Assembly: GCA_945910005.1 (NCBI GenBank) | Contig: CAMDTW010000355.1 | Coordinates: 248,001-312,000 of the forward strand | Origin: Isoperla grammatica | Lineage: Eukaryota; Arthropoda; Insecta; Plecoptera; Perlodidae | Reading direction: 5' to 3' | DNA: 64,000 nucleotides | In this document: positions 21,147 to 33,796 of the stretch, in pieces | Layout: the number at the start of each line of letters is the position of its first letter | How positions within the stretch are numbered: the stretch's first letter is position 1 | The notes under the pieces: model-generated | The model's input: only the letters and a program-made list of their open reading frames with translations | Database searches by the model: none | Told to the model about the DNA's origin: nothing | Made by a program: the position numbers and the translations under genes

Positions 21147-22291
21147 GGCGTTTTGATTGCAAAGAGGGCCGCAAGTATGGTGGAGTGACGAGAGCCATAT
21201 TGGGGAGATTGTAAGGCGCTTGGATTGCAAAGAGGGCCGCAAGTATGACGGAGTGACGAGAGCAACATTGGGGAGATTGCAAGGCGATTGTTAGGCGCTC
21301 TGATTGCAAAGAGGGCCGCGAGTATGGCAGTGTGACGAGAGCCATATTGGGGAGATTGTAAGGCGCTTGGATTGCAAAGAGGGCCGCAAGAATGGCGGAG
21401 TGGCGAGAGCCCACATCGGGGAGATTGTTAGGCGTTTTGATTGCAAAGAGGGCCGCAAAGAGGGCCGCAAGTATGGTGGGTGGGTTGATTGCAAAGAGGG
21501 CCGCAAAGAGGGCCGCAAGTATGGTGGAGTGACGAGAGCCATATTGGGGAGATTGTAAGGCGCTTGGATTGCAAAGAGGGCCGCAAGTATGGCGGAGTGG
21601 CGAGAGCCACATTGGGGAGATGTTAGGCACTTGGATTGCAAAGAGGGCCGCAAGTATGGTGGAGTGCCGAGAGCCACATTGGGGAGATTGTTAGGCGTCT
21701 TGATTGCAAAGAGGGCCGCAAGTATGGTGGATTGACGAGAGCCATATTGGGGAGATTGTAAGGCGCTTGGATTGCAAAGAGGGCCGAAAGTATGGCGGAG
21801 TGTCGAGAGCCACATCGGGGAGATTGTTAGGCGCTTGGATTAAAAAGAGGGCCGCAAGTATGAAGGTGTGACGAGAGCCAGATTGGGGAGATTGTTAGGC
21901 GTTTTGATTGCAAAGAGGGCCGCAAGTATGACGGTGTGACGAGAGCTACATTGGGGAGATTGTTAGGCGTTTTGATTGGAGCCACATCGGGGAGATTGTT
22001 AGGCGCTCTGATTGCAAAAAAGGCCGCAAGTATGACGGAGTTTCGAGAGCCACATTGGGGAGATTGTAAGGCGATTGTTAGGCGCTCTGATTGCAAAGAG
22101 GGCCGCGAGTATGGCGGTGTGACGAGAGCCACATTGGGGAGATTGTAAGGCGCTTGGATTGCAAAGAGGGCCGCAAGAGTGACGGAGTGAAAGTGCTACC
22201 TTGGGGAGATTTTTAGGCGCTTGGATTGCAAAGAGGGCCGCAAGTATGACGGTGTGACGAGAGCCACATTGGGAAGATTGTTAGGCGTTTT
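21147..22291. repeat. Satellite array block 10 (about 17 monomers)
   Basis: Follows the truncated spacer. At 21439-21534 a 48-bp segment is duplicated, and each copy holds a tandemly doubled 12-mer AAAGAGGGCCGC. A 36-bp deleted monomer lies at 21960-21995. Confidence 0.96.
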
Positions 22292-22442
22292 ATTGTCAAG
22301 ATAATTAACGCAAAAAAAATAAAAAAAATACAGAAACAAATTTGAACCACACGTTTTTTAGCTACGAGCGCTTGAAAAAATAATTTCCCCTTAGTAAACC
22401 CTTCTTAACTTTGCTGCTCTGAATATGGAAGAAAAAAATCGT

Positions 22443-22514
22443 GGTGGTAACGGGTCTCGAACCCCGGACCTCTAAAACACTAGTACACGACGCTACCGCG
22501 TACGCCATGCCTCA
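22443..22514 (-). pseudogene. tRNA-like element A, anticodon-stem change
   Basis: TAGTACACG replaces TAGTCCACG, altering the 5' side of the anticodon stem. Confidence 0.5.
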
Positions 22515-22714
22515 CGATGGAAGTTGGATCGCTTAGACTGGTTAGATAACACACGGCTCTCAATGTATGCATGTAACGAAACATATATGGATTTACGAAC
22601 AGAAGGTTTCATTGGATTTAAAAAATATCCATGAGAATACGATCTGATAATAAAACCGCCGCAAATTGAGATATAAATTATATAAATGTGTGAAATAGGT
22701 GGAAAAAAAAAATG

Positions 22715-22786
22715 GGGGGCAATGGGTTTTGAACCCCAGACCTCAAGTATTCGAAGCTACGGCGTTACTGCGTACGCCGTGCCAGC
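22715..22786 (-). pseudogene. tRNA-like element B
   Basis: Acceptor base change (GGGGGGCAATGGG) and CTACGGCGTT near the D/anticodon junction, both private. Confidence 0.45.
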
Positions 22787-22961
22787 CGATAGAAATTGCC
22801 TCGCTTACACTGGTAAATAACACACTGCTCTCAATGTATGTAGGTATGAATCTCATTGTATCTCTATTCATTTTTAGTGTAATTGTAACTCCAAATATAG
22901 ATAGATTTCCAAAAAGAGGCTTTCATTGGATTTAAAAAATATCCAAGAATATGATCTGATC

Positions 22962-24960
22962 GCAAGTATAAAGGTGTGACGAGAGCCACATTGGGGAGAT
23001 TGTTAGGCGTTTTTATTGCAAAGAGGGCCGCAAGTATGGTGGAGTGACGAGAGCCATATTGGGGAGATTGTAAGGCGCTTGGATTGCAAAGAGGGCCGCA
23101 AGAATGGCGGAGTGGCGAGAGCCCAAATCGGGGAGATTGTGAGGCGTTTTGATTGCAAAGAGGGCCGCAAGTATGGTGGAGTGACGAGAGACACATTGGG
23201 GAGATTGTTAGGCGCTTGGATTGCAAAAGAGGGCCGCGAGTATGGCGGAGTGACGAGAGCCACATTGGGGAGATGTTAGGCACTTGGATTGCAAAGAGGG
23301 CCGCAAGTATGGTGGAGTGCCGAGAGCCACATTGGGGAGATTGTAAGGCGCTTGGATTGCAAAGAGGGCCGCAAGTATGGCGGAGTGGCGAGAGCCACAT
23401 TGGGGAGATGTTAGGCTTTTGGATTGCAAAGAGGGCCGCAAGTATGGTGGAGTGCCGAAAGCCACATTGGGGAGATTGTTAGGCGTCTTGATTGCAAAGA
23501 GGGCCGCAAGTATGGTGGAGTGACGAGAGCCATATTGGGGAGATTGTAAGGCGCTTGTATTGCAAAGAGGGCCGCAAGTATGGCGGAGTGACGAGAGTCA
23601 CATCGGGGAGATTGTTAGGCGCTTGGATTAAAAAGAGGGCCGCAAGTATGAAGGTGTGACGAGAGCCAGATTGGGGAGATTGTTAGGCGTTTTGATTGCA
23701 AAGAGGGCCGCAAGTATGACGGTGTGACGAGAGCCACATTGGGGAGATTGTTAGGCGTTTTGATTGGAGCCACATCGGGGAGATTGTAAGGCGTTTTGAT
23801 TGCAAAGAGGGCCGCAAGTATGACGGAGTGACGAGAGCCACATTGGGGAGATTGTAAGGCGATTGTTAGGCGCTCTGATTGCAAAGAGGGCCGCGAGTAT
23901 GGCGGTGTGACAAGAGCCACATTGGGGAGATTGTAAGGAGCTTGGATTGCAAAGAGGGCCGCAAGAGTGACGGAGTGAAAGTGCCACCTTAGGGAGATTG
24001 TAAGGCGCTTGGATTGCAAAGAGGGCCGCAAGTATGACGGTGTGACAAGAGCCACATTGGGGAGATTGTTAGGCGCTTGGATTGCAAAGAGGGCCGCAAG
24101 TCTAACGAAATGACGAGAGCAACACTGGGGAGATTGTAAAGCGCTTGGATTGAAAAGAGGGCCGCAAGTATGGCGGAGTGACGAGAGCCACATGTGGAAG
24201 ATTGTAAGGCGCTTGGATTGCAAAGAGGGCCGCAAGTATGGCGAAGTGGCGAGAGCCACATTAGGGAGATGTTAGGCACTTGGATTGCAAAGAGGGCCGC
24301 AAGTATGGTGGAGTGATGAGAGCCACATTGGGGAATTTGTAAGGCGCTTGGATTGCAATGAGGGCCGCAAGTATGACGGAGTGACGAAAGCCACATTGGG
24401 GAGTTTGTTAGGCGCTTGGATTGCAAAGAAGGCCGCAAGTATGACGGAATGACGAGAGCCACATTGGGGAGTATGTAAGGCGCTTGGATTGCAAAGAGGG
24501 CCGCAGTTATGGTGGAGTGACGTGAGCCACATTGGGGAGATTGTTAGGCGCTTGGATTGCAAAGAGGGCCGCAAGTATGACGGAGTGGCGAGAGCCACAT
24601 TGGAGCGATGTTAGGCAATTGGATTGCACAGAGGGCCGCAAGTATGGGGGATTGCCGAGAGCCACATTGGGGAGATGTAAGGCACTTGGATTGCAAAGAG
24701 GGCCGCAAGTATGGTGGAGTGACGAGAGCCATATTGGGGAGATTGTAAGGCGCTTGGATTGCAAAGAGGGCCGCAAGTATGGCGGAGTGACGAGAGCCAC
24801 ATCGGGAAGATTGTTAGGCGCCTGGATTAAAAAGAGGGCCGCAAGTATGAAGGTGTGACGAGAACCACATTGGGGAGATTGTTAGGCGTTTTGATTGCAA
24901 AGAGGGCCGCAAGTATGACGGTTTGACGAGAGCCACATTAGGGAGATTGTTAGGCGTTTT
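22962..24960. repeat. Satellite array block 11 (about 29 monomers)
   Basis: Contains a 36-bp deleted monomer at 23748-23783, the 79-bp composite monomer near 23850, and the TTTGTTAGGCGC / AAAGAAGGCCGC series at 24340-24480. A local ACATTGGAGCGATG variant lies near 24600. Confidence 0.96.
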
Positions 24961-25110
24961 ATTGTCAAGATAATCAACGCAAAAAAATAAAAAAAATACA
25001 GAAACAAATTTGAACCACACGTTTTTTAGCTACGAGCGCTTGAAAAAATAATTTCCCCTTAGTAAACCCTTCTCAACTTTGCTGCTCTGAATATGGAAGA
25101 AACAAATCGT

Positions 25111-25182
25111 GGTGGTAACGGGTCTCGAACCCCGGACCTCTAAAACACTAGTCCACGACAATACCGCGTACGCCATGCCTCT
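25111..25182 (-). pseudogene. tRNA-like element A, D stem damaged
   Basis: CGACAATACCG replaces CGACGCTACCG, breaking the D stem. The downstream T-run is interrupted by G (minus strand ATTTGTTTC). One acceptor base is also changed (TGCCTCT). Confidence 0.45.
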
Positions 25183-25383
25183 CGATGGAAGTTGGTTCGC
25201 TTAGACTGGTATAGATAACACACGGCTCTTAATGTATGCATGTAACGAAACATATATGGATTTACGAACAGAAGGTTTCATTGGATTTAAAAAATATCCA
25301 TGAGAATACGATCTGATAATAAAACCGCCGCAAATTGAGATATAAATTATATAAATGTGTGAAATAGGTGGAAAAAAAAAATG

Positions 25384-25455
25384 GGGGGTAATGGGTTTTG
25401 AACCAGAGACCTCAAGTATTTGAAGCTACGACGTTACTGCGTACGCCGTGCCAGC
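25384..25455 (-). pseudogene. tRNA-like element B, T stem disrupted, CAA loop
   Basis: Shares the T-stem and loop changes of the copy at 7517, but retains the normal GGGGGTA acceptor. Confidence 0.45.
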
Positions 25456-25630
25456 CGATAGAAATTGCCTCGCTTACACTGGTAAATAACACACTGCTCT
25501 CAATGTATGCAGGTATGAATCTCATTGTATCTCTATTCATTCTTAGTGTAATTGTAACTCCAAATATAGATAGATTTCCAAAAAGAGGCTTTCATTGGAT
25601 TTAAAAAATATCCAAGAATATAATCTGATC

Positions 25631-27357
25631 GCAAGTATGAATGTGTGACGAGAGCCACATTGGGGAGATTGTTAGGCGTTTTGATTGCAAAGAGGGCCGC
25701 AAGTATGGTGGAGTGACGAGAGACACATTGGGGAGATTGTTAGGCGCTTGGATTGCAAAAGAGGGCCGCAAGTATGGCGGAGTGACGAGAGCCACATTGG
25801 GGAGATGTTAGGCACTTGGATTGCAAAGAGGGCCGCAAGAATGGTGGAGTGCCGCGAGCCACATTGGGGAGATTGTTAGGCGTTTTGATTGCAAAGAGGG
25901 CCGCAAGTATGGTGGAGTGACGAGAGCCATATTGGGGAGATTGTAAGGCGCTTTGATTGCAAAGAGGGCCGCAAGTATGGCGGAGTGGCGAGAGCCACAT
26001 TGGGGAGATGTTAGGCACTTGGATTGCAAAGAGGGCCGCAAGTATGGTGGAGTGCCGAGAGCCACATTGGGGAGATTGTTAGGCGTCTTGATTGCAAAGA
26101 GGGCCGCAAGTATGGTGGAGTGACGAGAGCCATATTTGGGAGATTGTAAGGAGCTTGGATTGCAAAGAGGGCCGCAAGTATGGCGGAGTGTCGAGAGCCA
26201 CATCGGGGAGATTGTTAGGCGCTTGGATTAAAAAGAGGGCCGCAAGTATGAAGGTGTGACGAGAGCCAGATTGGGGAGATTGTTAGGCGTTTTGATTGCA
26301 AAGAGGGCCGCAAGTATGACGGTGTGACGAGAGCCACATTGGGGAGAGTGTTATGCGTTTTGATTGGAGCCACATCGGGGAGATTGTAAGGCGCTCTGGT
26401 TGCAAAGAGGGCCGCAAGTATGACGGAGTTTCGAGAGCCACATTGGGGAGATTGTAAGGCGATTGTTAGGCACTCTGATTGCAAAGAGGGCCGCGAGTAT
26501 GGCGGTGTGACGAGAGCCACATTGGGGAGATTGTAAGGCGCTTGGATTGCAAAGAGGGCCGCAAGAGTGACGGAGTGAAAGTGCCACTTTGGGGAGATTG
26601 TATGGCGCTTGGATTGCAAAGAGGGCCGCAAGTATGACGGTGTGACGAGAGCCACATTAGGGAGATTGTTAGGCGCTTGGATTGCAAAGAGGGCCGCAAG
26701 TCTAACGAAATGACGAGAGCAACACTGGGGAGATTGTAAAGCGCTTGGATTGCAAAGAGGGCCGCAAGTATGGCGGTGTGACGAGAGCCACATTGGGGAG
26801 ATTGTAAGGCGCTTGGATTGCAAAGAGGGCCGCAAGTATGACCGAGTGACGAGAGCCACATTGGGGAGATTGTTAGGCGCTTGGATTGCAAAGAGGGCCG
26901 CAAGTATGACGGAGTGGCGAGAGCCACATTGGGGAGATGTTAGGCACTTGGATTGCAAAGAGGGCCGCAAGTATGGGGGAGTGCCGAGAGCCACATTGGG
27001 GAGATGTTAGGCACTTGGATTGCAAAGAGGGCCTCAAGTATGGTGGAGTGCCGAGAGCCACATTGGGGAGATTGATAGGCGTTTTGATTGCAAAGAGGGC
27101 CGCAAGTATGGTGGAGCGACGAGAGCCATATTGGGGAGATTGTAAGGCGCTTGGATTGCAAAGAGGGCCGCAAGTATGGCGGAGTGACGAGAGCCACATC
27201 GGGGAGATTGTTAGTGGTCTGGATTAAAAAGAGGGCCGCAAGTATGAAGGTGTGACGAGAGCCACATTGGGGAGATTGTTATGCGTTTTGATTGCAAAGA
27301 GGGCCGCAAGTATGACGGTGTGACGCGAGCCACATTGGGGAGATTGTTAGGCGTTTT
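25631..27357. repeat. Satellite array block 12 (about 25 monomers)
   Basis: Paralogue of block 4 with one additional 68-bp monomer near 26830-26900 (GACCGAGTGACG type followed by a GACGGAGTGGCG type). A 36-bp deleted monomer lies at 26348-26383. Confidence 0.97.
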
Positions 27358-27508
27358 ATTGTCAAGATAATTAACGCAAAAAAAATAAAAAAAATACAGA
27401 AACAAATTTGAACCACACGTTTTTTAGCTACGAGCGCTTGAAAAAATAATTTCCCCTTAGTAAACCCTTCTCAACTTTGCTGCTCTGAATATGGAAGAAA
27501 AAAATCGT

Positions 27509-27580
27509 GGTGGTAACGGGTCTCGAACCCCGGACCTCTAAAACACTAGTCCACGACGCTACCGCGTACGCCATGCCTCA
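27509..27580 (-). pseudogene. tRNA-like element A
   Basis: Consensus-type element A. Confidence 0.55.
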
Positions 27581-27781
27581 CGATGGAAGTTGGATCGCTT
27601 AGACTGGTATAGATAACACACGGCTCTCAATGTATGCATGTAACGAAACATATATGGATTTACGAACAGAAGGTTTCATTGGATTTAAAAAATATCCATG
27701 AGAATACGATCTGATAATAAAACCGCCGCAAATTGAGATATAAATTATATAAATGTGTGAAATAGGTGGAAAAAAAAAATG

Positions 27782-27853
27782 GGGGGTAATGGGTTTTGAA
27801 CCCCAGACTTCAAGTATTCGAAGCTACGACGTTACTGCGTACGCCGTGCCAGC
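27782..27853 (-). pseudogene. tRNA-like element B
   Basis: One variable-region change (CAGACTTCAAG); otherwise consensus. Confidence 0.5.
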
Positions 27854-28028
27854 CGATAGAAATTGCCTTGCTTACACTGGTAAATAACACACTGCTCTCA
27901 ATGTATGCAGGTATGAATCTCATTGTATCTCTATTCATTCTTAGTGTAATTGTAACTCCAAATATAGATAGATTTCCAAAAAGAGGCTTTCATTGGATTT
28001 AAAAAATATCCAAGAATATGATCTGATC

Positions 28029-31000
28029 GCAAGTATGAAGGTGTGACGAGAGCCACATTTTGGAGATTGTTAGGCGTTTTGATTGCAAAGAGGGCCGCAT
28101 GTATGGTGGAGTGACGAGAGCCATATTGGGGAGATTGTAAGGCGCTTGGATTGCAAAGAGGGCCGCAAGAATGGCGGAGTGGCAAGAGCCCACATCGGGG
28201 AGATTGTTAGGCGTTTTGATTGCAAAGAGGGCCGCAAGTATGGTGGAGTGACGAGAGACACATTGGGGAAATTGTTAGGCGCTTGGATTGCAAAAGAGGG
28301 CCGCGAGTATGGCGGAGTGACGAGAGCCACATTGGGGAGATGTTAGGCACTTGGATTGCAAAGAGGGCCGCAAGTATGGTGGAGTGCCGAGAGCCACTTT
28401 GGGGAGATTGTAAGGCACTTGGATTGCAAAGAGGGCCGCAAGTTTGGCGGAGTGGCGAGAGCCACATTGGGGAGATGTTAGGCACTTGGATTGCAAAGAG
28501 GGCCGCAAGTATGGTGGAGTGCCGAGAGCCACATTGGGGAGATTGTTAGGCGTCTTGATTGCAAAGAGGGCCGCAAGTATGGTGGAGTGACGAGAGCCAT
28601 ATTGGGGAGATTGTAAGGCGCTTGTATTGCAAAGAGGGCCGCAAGTATGGCGGAGTGACGAGAGTCACATCGGGGAGATTGTTAGGCGCTTGGATTAAAA
28701 AGAGGGCCGCAAGTATGAAGGTGTGACGAGAGCCAGATTGGGTAGATTGTTAGGCGTTTTGGTTGCAAAGAGGGCCGCAAGTATGACGGAGTGACGAGAG
28801 CCACTTTGGGGAGATTGTAAGGCGATTGTTAGGCGCTCTGATTGCAAAGAGGGCCGCGAGTATGGCGGTGTGACGATAGCCACATTGGGGAGATTGTAAG
28901 GCGCTTGGATTGCAAAGAGGGCCGCAAGAGTGACGGAGTGAAAGTGCCACCTTAGGGAGATTGTAAGGCGCTTGGATTGCAAAGAGGGCCGCAAGTATGA
29001 CGGTGTGACGAGAGCCACATTGGGGAGATTGTTAGGCGCTTGGATTGCAAAGAGGGCCGCAAGTCTAACGAAATGACGAGAGCAACACTGGGGAGATTGT
29101 AAAGCGCTTGGATTGAAAAGAGGGCCGCAAGTATGGCGGTGTGACGAGAGCCACATTGGGGAGATTGTAAGGCGCTTTGATTGCAAAGAGGGCCGCAAGT
29201 ATGGCGAAGTGGCGAAAGCCACATTAGGGAGATGTTAGGCACTTGGATTGCAAAGAGGGCCGCAAGTATGGTGGAGTGCCGAGAGCCACATTGGGGAGAT
29301 TGTTAGGCGTTTTGACTGCAAACAGGGGCGCAAGTATGGTGGAGTGACGAGAGCCATATTGGGGAGATTGTAAGGCGCTTGGATTGCAAAGAGGGCCGCA
29401 AGTATGGCGGAGTGGCGAGAGCCACATTAGGGAGATGTAAGGCACTTGGATTGCAAAGAGGGCCGCAAGTATGGTGGAGTGCCGAGAGCCACATTGGGGA
29501 GATTGTTAGGCGTCTTGATTGCAAAGAGGGCCGCAAGTATGGTGGAGTGACGAGAGCCATATTGGGGAGATTGCAAGGCGCTTGGATTGCAAAGAGGGCC
29601 GCAAGTATGGCGGAGTGTCGAGAGCCACATCGGGTAATTGTTAGGCGCCTGGATTAAAAAGAGGGCCGCAAGTATGAGGGTGTGACGAGAGCCACAATGG
29701 GGAGATGGTTAGGCGTTTTGATTGCAAAGAGGGCCGCAAGTATGACGGTGTGACGAGAGCCATATTGGGGAGATTGTTAGGCGTTTTGATTGCAAAGAGG
29801 GCCGCAAGTATGACGGTGTGACGAGAGCCACATTGGGGAGATTGTTAGGCGTTTTGATTGCAAAGAGGGCCGCAAGTATGGTGGAGTGACGAGAGCCATA
29901 TTGGGGAGATTGTAAGGCGCTTGGATTGCAAAGAGGGCCGCAAGAGTGACGGAGTGAAAGTGCCACCTTGGGGAGAAGGTAAGGCGCTTGAATTGCAAAG
30001 AGGGCCGCAAGTATAGCGAAGTGGCGAGAGCCACATTAGGGAGATGTTAGGCACTTGGATTGCAAAAAGGGCCGCAAGTATGGTGGAGTGATGAGAGCCA
30101 CATTGGGGAGATTGTTAGGTGCTTGGATTGCAAAGAAGGCCGCAAGTATGACGGAAGTGACGAGAGCCACATTGGGAAGTTTGTAAGGCGCCTGGATTGC
30201 AAAGAGGGCCGCAAGTATGGTGGAGTGACGAGAGCCACATTGGGGAGATTGTTAGGCGCTTGGATTGCAAAGAGGGCCGCAAGTATGACGGAGTGGCGAG
30301 AGCCACATTGGGGAGATGTTAGGCACTTTGATTGCAAAGAGGGCCGCAAGTATGGGGGAGTGCCGAGAGCCACATTGGGGAGATGTTAGGCACTTGGATT
30401 GCAAAAAGGGCCGCAAGTATGGTGGAGTGCCGAGAGCCACATTGGGGAGATTGTAAGGCGTTTTGATTGCAAAGAGGGCCGCAAGTATGGTAGAGTGACG
30501 AGAGCCATATTGGGGAGATTGTAAGGTGCTTGGATTGCAAAGAGGGCCGCAAGTATTGCGGAGTGACGAGAGCCACATCGGGGAGATTGTTAGGCGCCTG
30601 GATTAAAAAGAGGGCCGCAAGTATGAGGGTGTGACGAGAGCCACATTGGGAAGATTGTTAGGCGTTTTGATTGCAAAGAGGGCCGCAAGTATGACGGTGT
30701 GACGAGAGCCACATCGGGGAGATTGTAAGGCGCTCAGATTGCAAAGAGGGCCGCAAGTATGACGGAGTGACGAGAGCCACATTGGGGAGATTGGAAGGCG
30801 ATTGTAAGGCGCTCTGATTGCAAAGAGGGCCGCGAGTATGGCGGTGTGACGAGAGCCACATTGGGGAGATTGTAAGGCGCTTGGATTTAAAAGAGGGCCG
30901 CAAGAGTGACGGAGTGACGAGAGCCACATTGGGGAGATTGTAAGGCAATTGTAAGGCGCTCTGATTGCAAAGAGGGCCGCGAGTATGGCGGTGTGACGAG

Positions 31001-32379
31001 AGCCACATTGGGGAGATTGTAAGGCGCTTGGATTGCAAAGAGGGCCGCAAGAGTGACGGAGTGACGAGAGCCACATTGGGGAGATTGTAAGGCGATTGTT
31101 AGGCGCTCTGATTGCAAAGAGGGCCGCGAGTATGGCGGTGTGACGAGAGCCACATTGGGGAGATTGTAAGGCGCTTGGATTGCAAAGAGGGCCGCAAGAG
31201 TGACGGAGTGAAAGTGCCACCTTGGGGAGATTGTAAGGCGCTTGGATTGCAAAGAGGGCCGCAAGTATGACGGTGTGACGAGAGCCACATTGGGGAGATT
31301 GTTAGGCGCTTGGATTGCAAAGAGGGCCGCAAGTCTAACGAAATGACGAGAGCAACACTGGGGAGATTGTAAAGCGCTTGGATTGCAAAGAGGGCCGCAA
31401 GAATGGCGGAGTGGCGAGAGCCAACATCGGGGAGATTGTTAGGCGTTTTGATTGCAAAGAGGGCCGCAAGTATGGTGGAGTGACGAGAGACACATTGGAA
31501 AGATTGTTAGGCGCTTGGATTTCAAAAGAGGGCCGCGAGTATAGCGGAGTGACGAGAGCCACATTGGGGAGATGTTAGGCACTTGGATTGCAAAGAGGGC
31601 CGCAAGTATGGTGGAGTTCCGAGAGCCACATTGGGGAGATTGTAAGGCGCTTGGATTGCAAAGAGGGCCGCAAGTATGGCGGAGTGGCGAGAGCCATATT
31701 GGGGAGATTGTAAGGCGCTTGGATTGCAAAGAGGGCCGCAAGTATGGCGGAGTGGCGAGAGCCACATTGGGGAGATGTAAGGCACTTGGATTGCAAAGAG
31801 GGCTGCAAGTTTGGTGGAGTGCCGAGAGCCACATTGGGGAGATTGTTAGGCGTCTTGATTGCAAAGAGGGCCGCAGGTATGGTGGAGTGACGAGAGTCAC
31901 ATCGGGGAGATTGTTAGGCGCTAGGATTAAAAAGGGGGCCGCAAGTATGAAGGTGTGACGAGAGCCAGATTGGGGAAATTGTTAGGCGTTTAGATTGCAA
32001 AGAGGGCCGCAAGTATGACGGTGTGACGAGAGCCACATTGGGGAGATTGTTAGGCGTTTTGATTGGAGCCACATCGGGGAGATTGTAAGGCGCTCTGATT
32101 GCAAAGAGGGCCGCAAGTATGACGGAGTGACGAGAGCCACATTGGGGAGATTGTAAGGCGATTGTTAGGCGCTCTGATTGCAAAGAGGGCCGCGAGTATG
32201 GCGGTGTGACGAGAGCCACATTGGGGAGATTGTAAGGCGCTTGGATTGCAAAGAGGGCCGCAAGTATGGCGGAGTGACGAGAGCCACATTGGGGAGATTG
32301 TTAGGCGTTTTGATTGCAAAGAGGGCCGCAAGTATGACGGTGTGACGAGAGCCACATTGGGGAGATTGTTAAGCGTTTT
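28029..32379. repeat. Satellite array block 13 (about 64 monomers, longest)
   Basis: 28029-30900 matches 10095-12970 (offset about 17934). Then a 147-bp dimer (79-bp composite plus 68-bp monomer) is repeated three times, starting at 30789, 30936 and 31083. 31439-31900 matches 35049-35510. A 36-bp deleted monomer lies at 32047-32082. Confidence 0.97.
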
Positions 32380-32531
32380 ATTGTCAAGATAATTAACGCA
32401 AAAAAAATAAAAAAAATACAGAAACAAATTTGAACCACACGTTTTTTTAGCTACGAGCGCTTGAAAAAATAATTTCCCCTTAGTAAACCCTTCTCAACTT
32501 TGCTGCTCTCAATATGGAAGAAAAAAATCGT

Positions 32532-32603
32532 GGTGGTAACGGGTCTCGAACCCCGGACCTCTAAAACACTAGTCCACGACGCTACCGCGTACGCCATGCC
32601 TCA
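32532..32603 (-). pseudogene. tRNA-like element A
   Basis: Consensus-type element A. Confidence 0.55.
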
Positions 32604-32804
32604 CGATGGAAGTTGGATCGCTTAGACTGGTATAGATAACACACGGCTCTCAATGTATGCATGTAACGAAACATATATGGATTTACGAACAGAAGGTTTC
32701 ATTGGATTTAAAAAATATCCATGAGAATACGATCTGATAATAAAACCGCCGCAAATTGAGATATAAATTATATAAATGTGTGAAATAGGTGGAAAAAAAA
32801 AATG

Positions 32805-32876
32805 GAAGGTAATGGGTTTTGAACCCCAGACCTCAAGTATTTGAAGCTACGACGTTACTGCGTACGCCGTGCCAGC
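32805..32876 (-). pseudogene. tRNA-like element B, acceptor damaged, CAA loop
   Basis: TGGAAGGTAATG replaces TGGGGGGTAATG, removing two acceptor Gs. The loop is TTCAAA as in copies 3 and 11, while the T stem is normal. Confidence 0.45.
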
Positions 32877-33051
32877 CGATAGAAATTGCCTCGCTTACAC
32901 TGGTAAATAACACACTGCTCTCAATGTATGCAGGTATGAATCTCATTGTATCTCTATTCATTCTTAGTGTAATTTTAACTCCAAATATAGATAGATTTCC
33001 AAAAAGATGCTTTCATTGGATTTAAAAAATATCCGAGAATATAATCTGATC

Positions 33052-33645
33052 GCAAGTATGACGGAGTGACGAGAGCCACATTGGGGAGTTTGTTAGGCGC
33101 TTGGATTGCAAAGAAGGCCGCAAGTATGACGGAATGACGAGAGCCACATTGGGGAGATTGTTAGGCGCTTGGATTGCAAAGAGGGCCGCAAGTATGACGG
33201 AGTGGCGAGAGCCACATTGGGGAGATGTTAGGCACTTGGATTGCAAAGAGGGCCGCAAGTATGGGGGAGTGCCGAGAGCCACATTGGGGAGATGTTAGGC
33301 ACTTGGATTGCAAAGAGGGCCGCAAGTATGGTTGAGTGCCGAGAGCCACATTGGGGAGATTGTTAGGCGTTTTGATTGCAAAAAGGCCCGCAAGTATGGT
33401 GAAGTGACGAGAGCCATGTTGGGGAGATTGTAAGGCGCTTGGATTGCAAAGAGGGCCGCAAGTATGGCGGAGTGACGAGAGCCACATCGGGGAGATTGTA
33501 AGGCGCCTGGATTAAAAAGAGGGCCGCAAGTATGAAGGTGTGACGAGAGCCACATTGGGGAGATTGTTAGGCGTTTTGATTGCAAAGAGGGCCGCAAGTA
33601 TGACGGTGTGACGAGAGCCACATTGGGGAGATTGTTAGGCGTTTT
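33052..33645. repeat. Satellite array block 14 (about 9 monomers)
   Basis: Opens with TTTGTTAGGCGC and AAAGAAGGCCGC monomers, a series elsewhere seen in block interiors; the normal spacer-proximal monomers are missing. Confidence 0.96.
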
Positions 33646-33796
33646 ATTGTCAAGATAATTAACGCAAAAAAAATAAAAAAAATACAGAAACAAATTTGAA
33701 CCACACGTTTTTAAGCTACGAGCGCTTGAAAAAATAATTTCCCCTTAGTAAACCCTTCTCAACTTTGCTGCTCTGAATATGGAAGAAAAAAATCGT

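Larger units (their letters stand above)
22292..22961. repeat. AT-rich spacer copy 10
   Basis: Private changes include CTTCTTAACTTTG, CTAGTACACGACG, ATGTATGTAGG and CATTTTTAGTG; it shares GGTTAGATAAC with copies 3 and 7. Confidence 0.93.
24961..25630. repeat. AT-rich spacer copy 11 (mosaic)
   Basis: Left-half markers (GATAATCAACG, AAACAAATCG, CGACAATACCG, CCTCTCGATGG, GTTGGTTCGC) match copy 22 at 56135. Right-half markers (GAACCAGAGACC, ATTTGAAGC, AATATAATCTG) match copy 3. Confidence 0.92.
27358..28028. repeat. AT-rich spacer copy 12
   Basis: Paralogue of copy 4; differs by CAGACTTCAAG and ATTGCCTTGC in half B. Confidence 0.93.
32380..33051. repeat. AT-rich spacer copy 13
   Basis: Private changes include CTGCTCTCAATATGG, AATTTTAACTCC, AAAGATGCTTTC and TATCCGAGAATATAATC. 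The monomer after it is a GACGGAGTGACG type rather than the usual GAAGGTGTGACG type. Confidence 0.93.
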
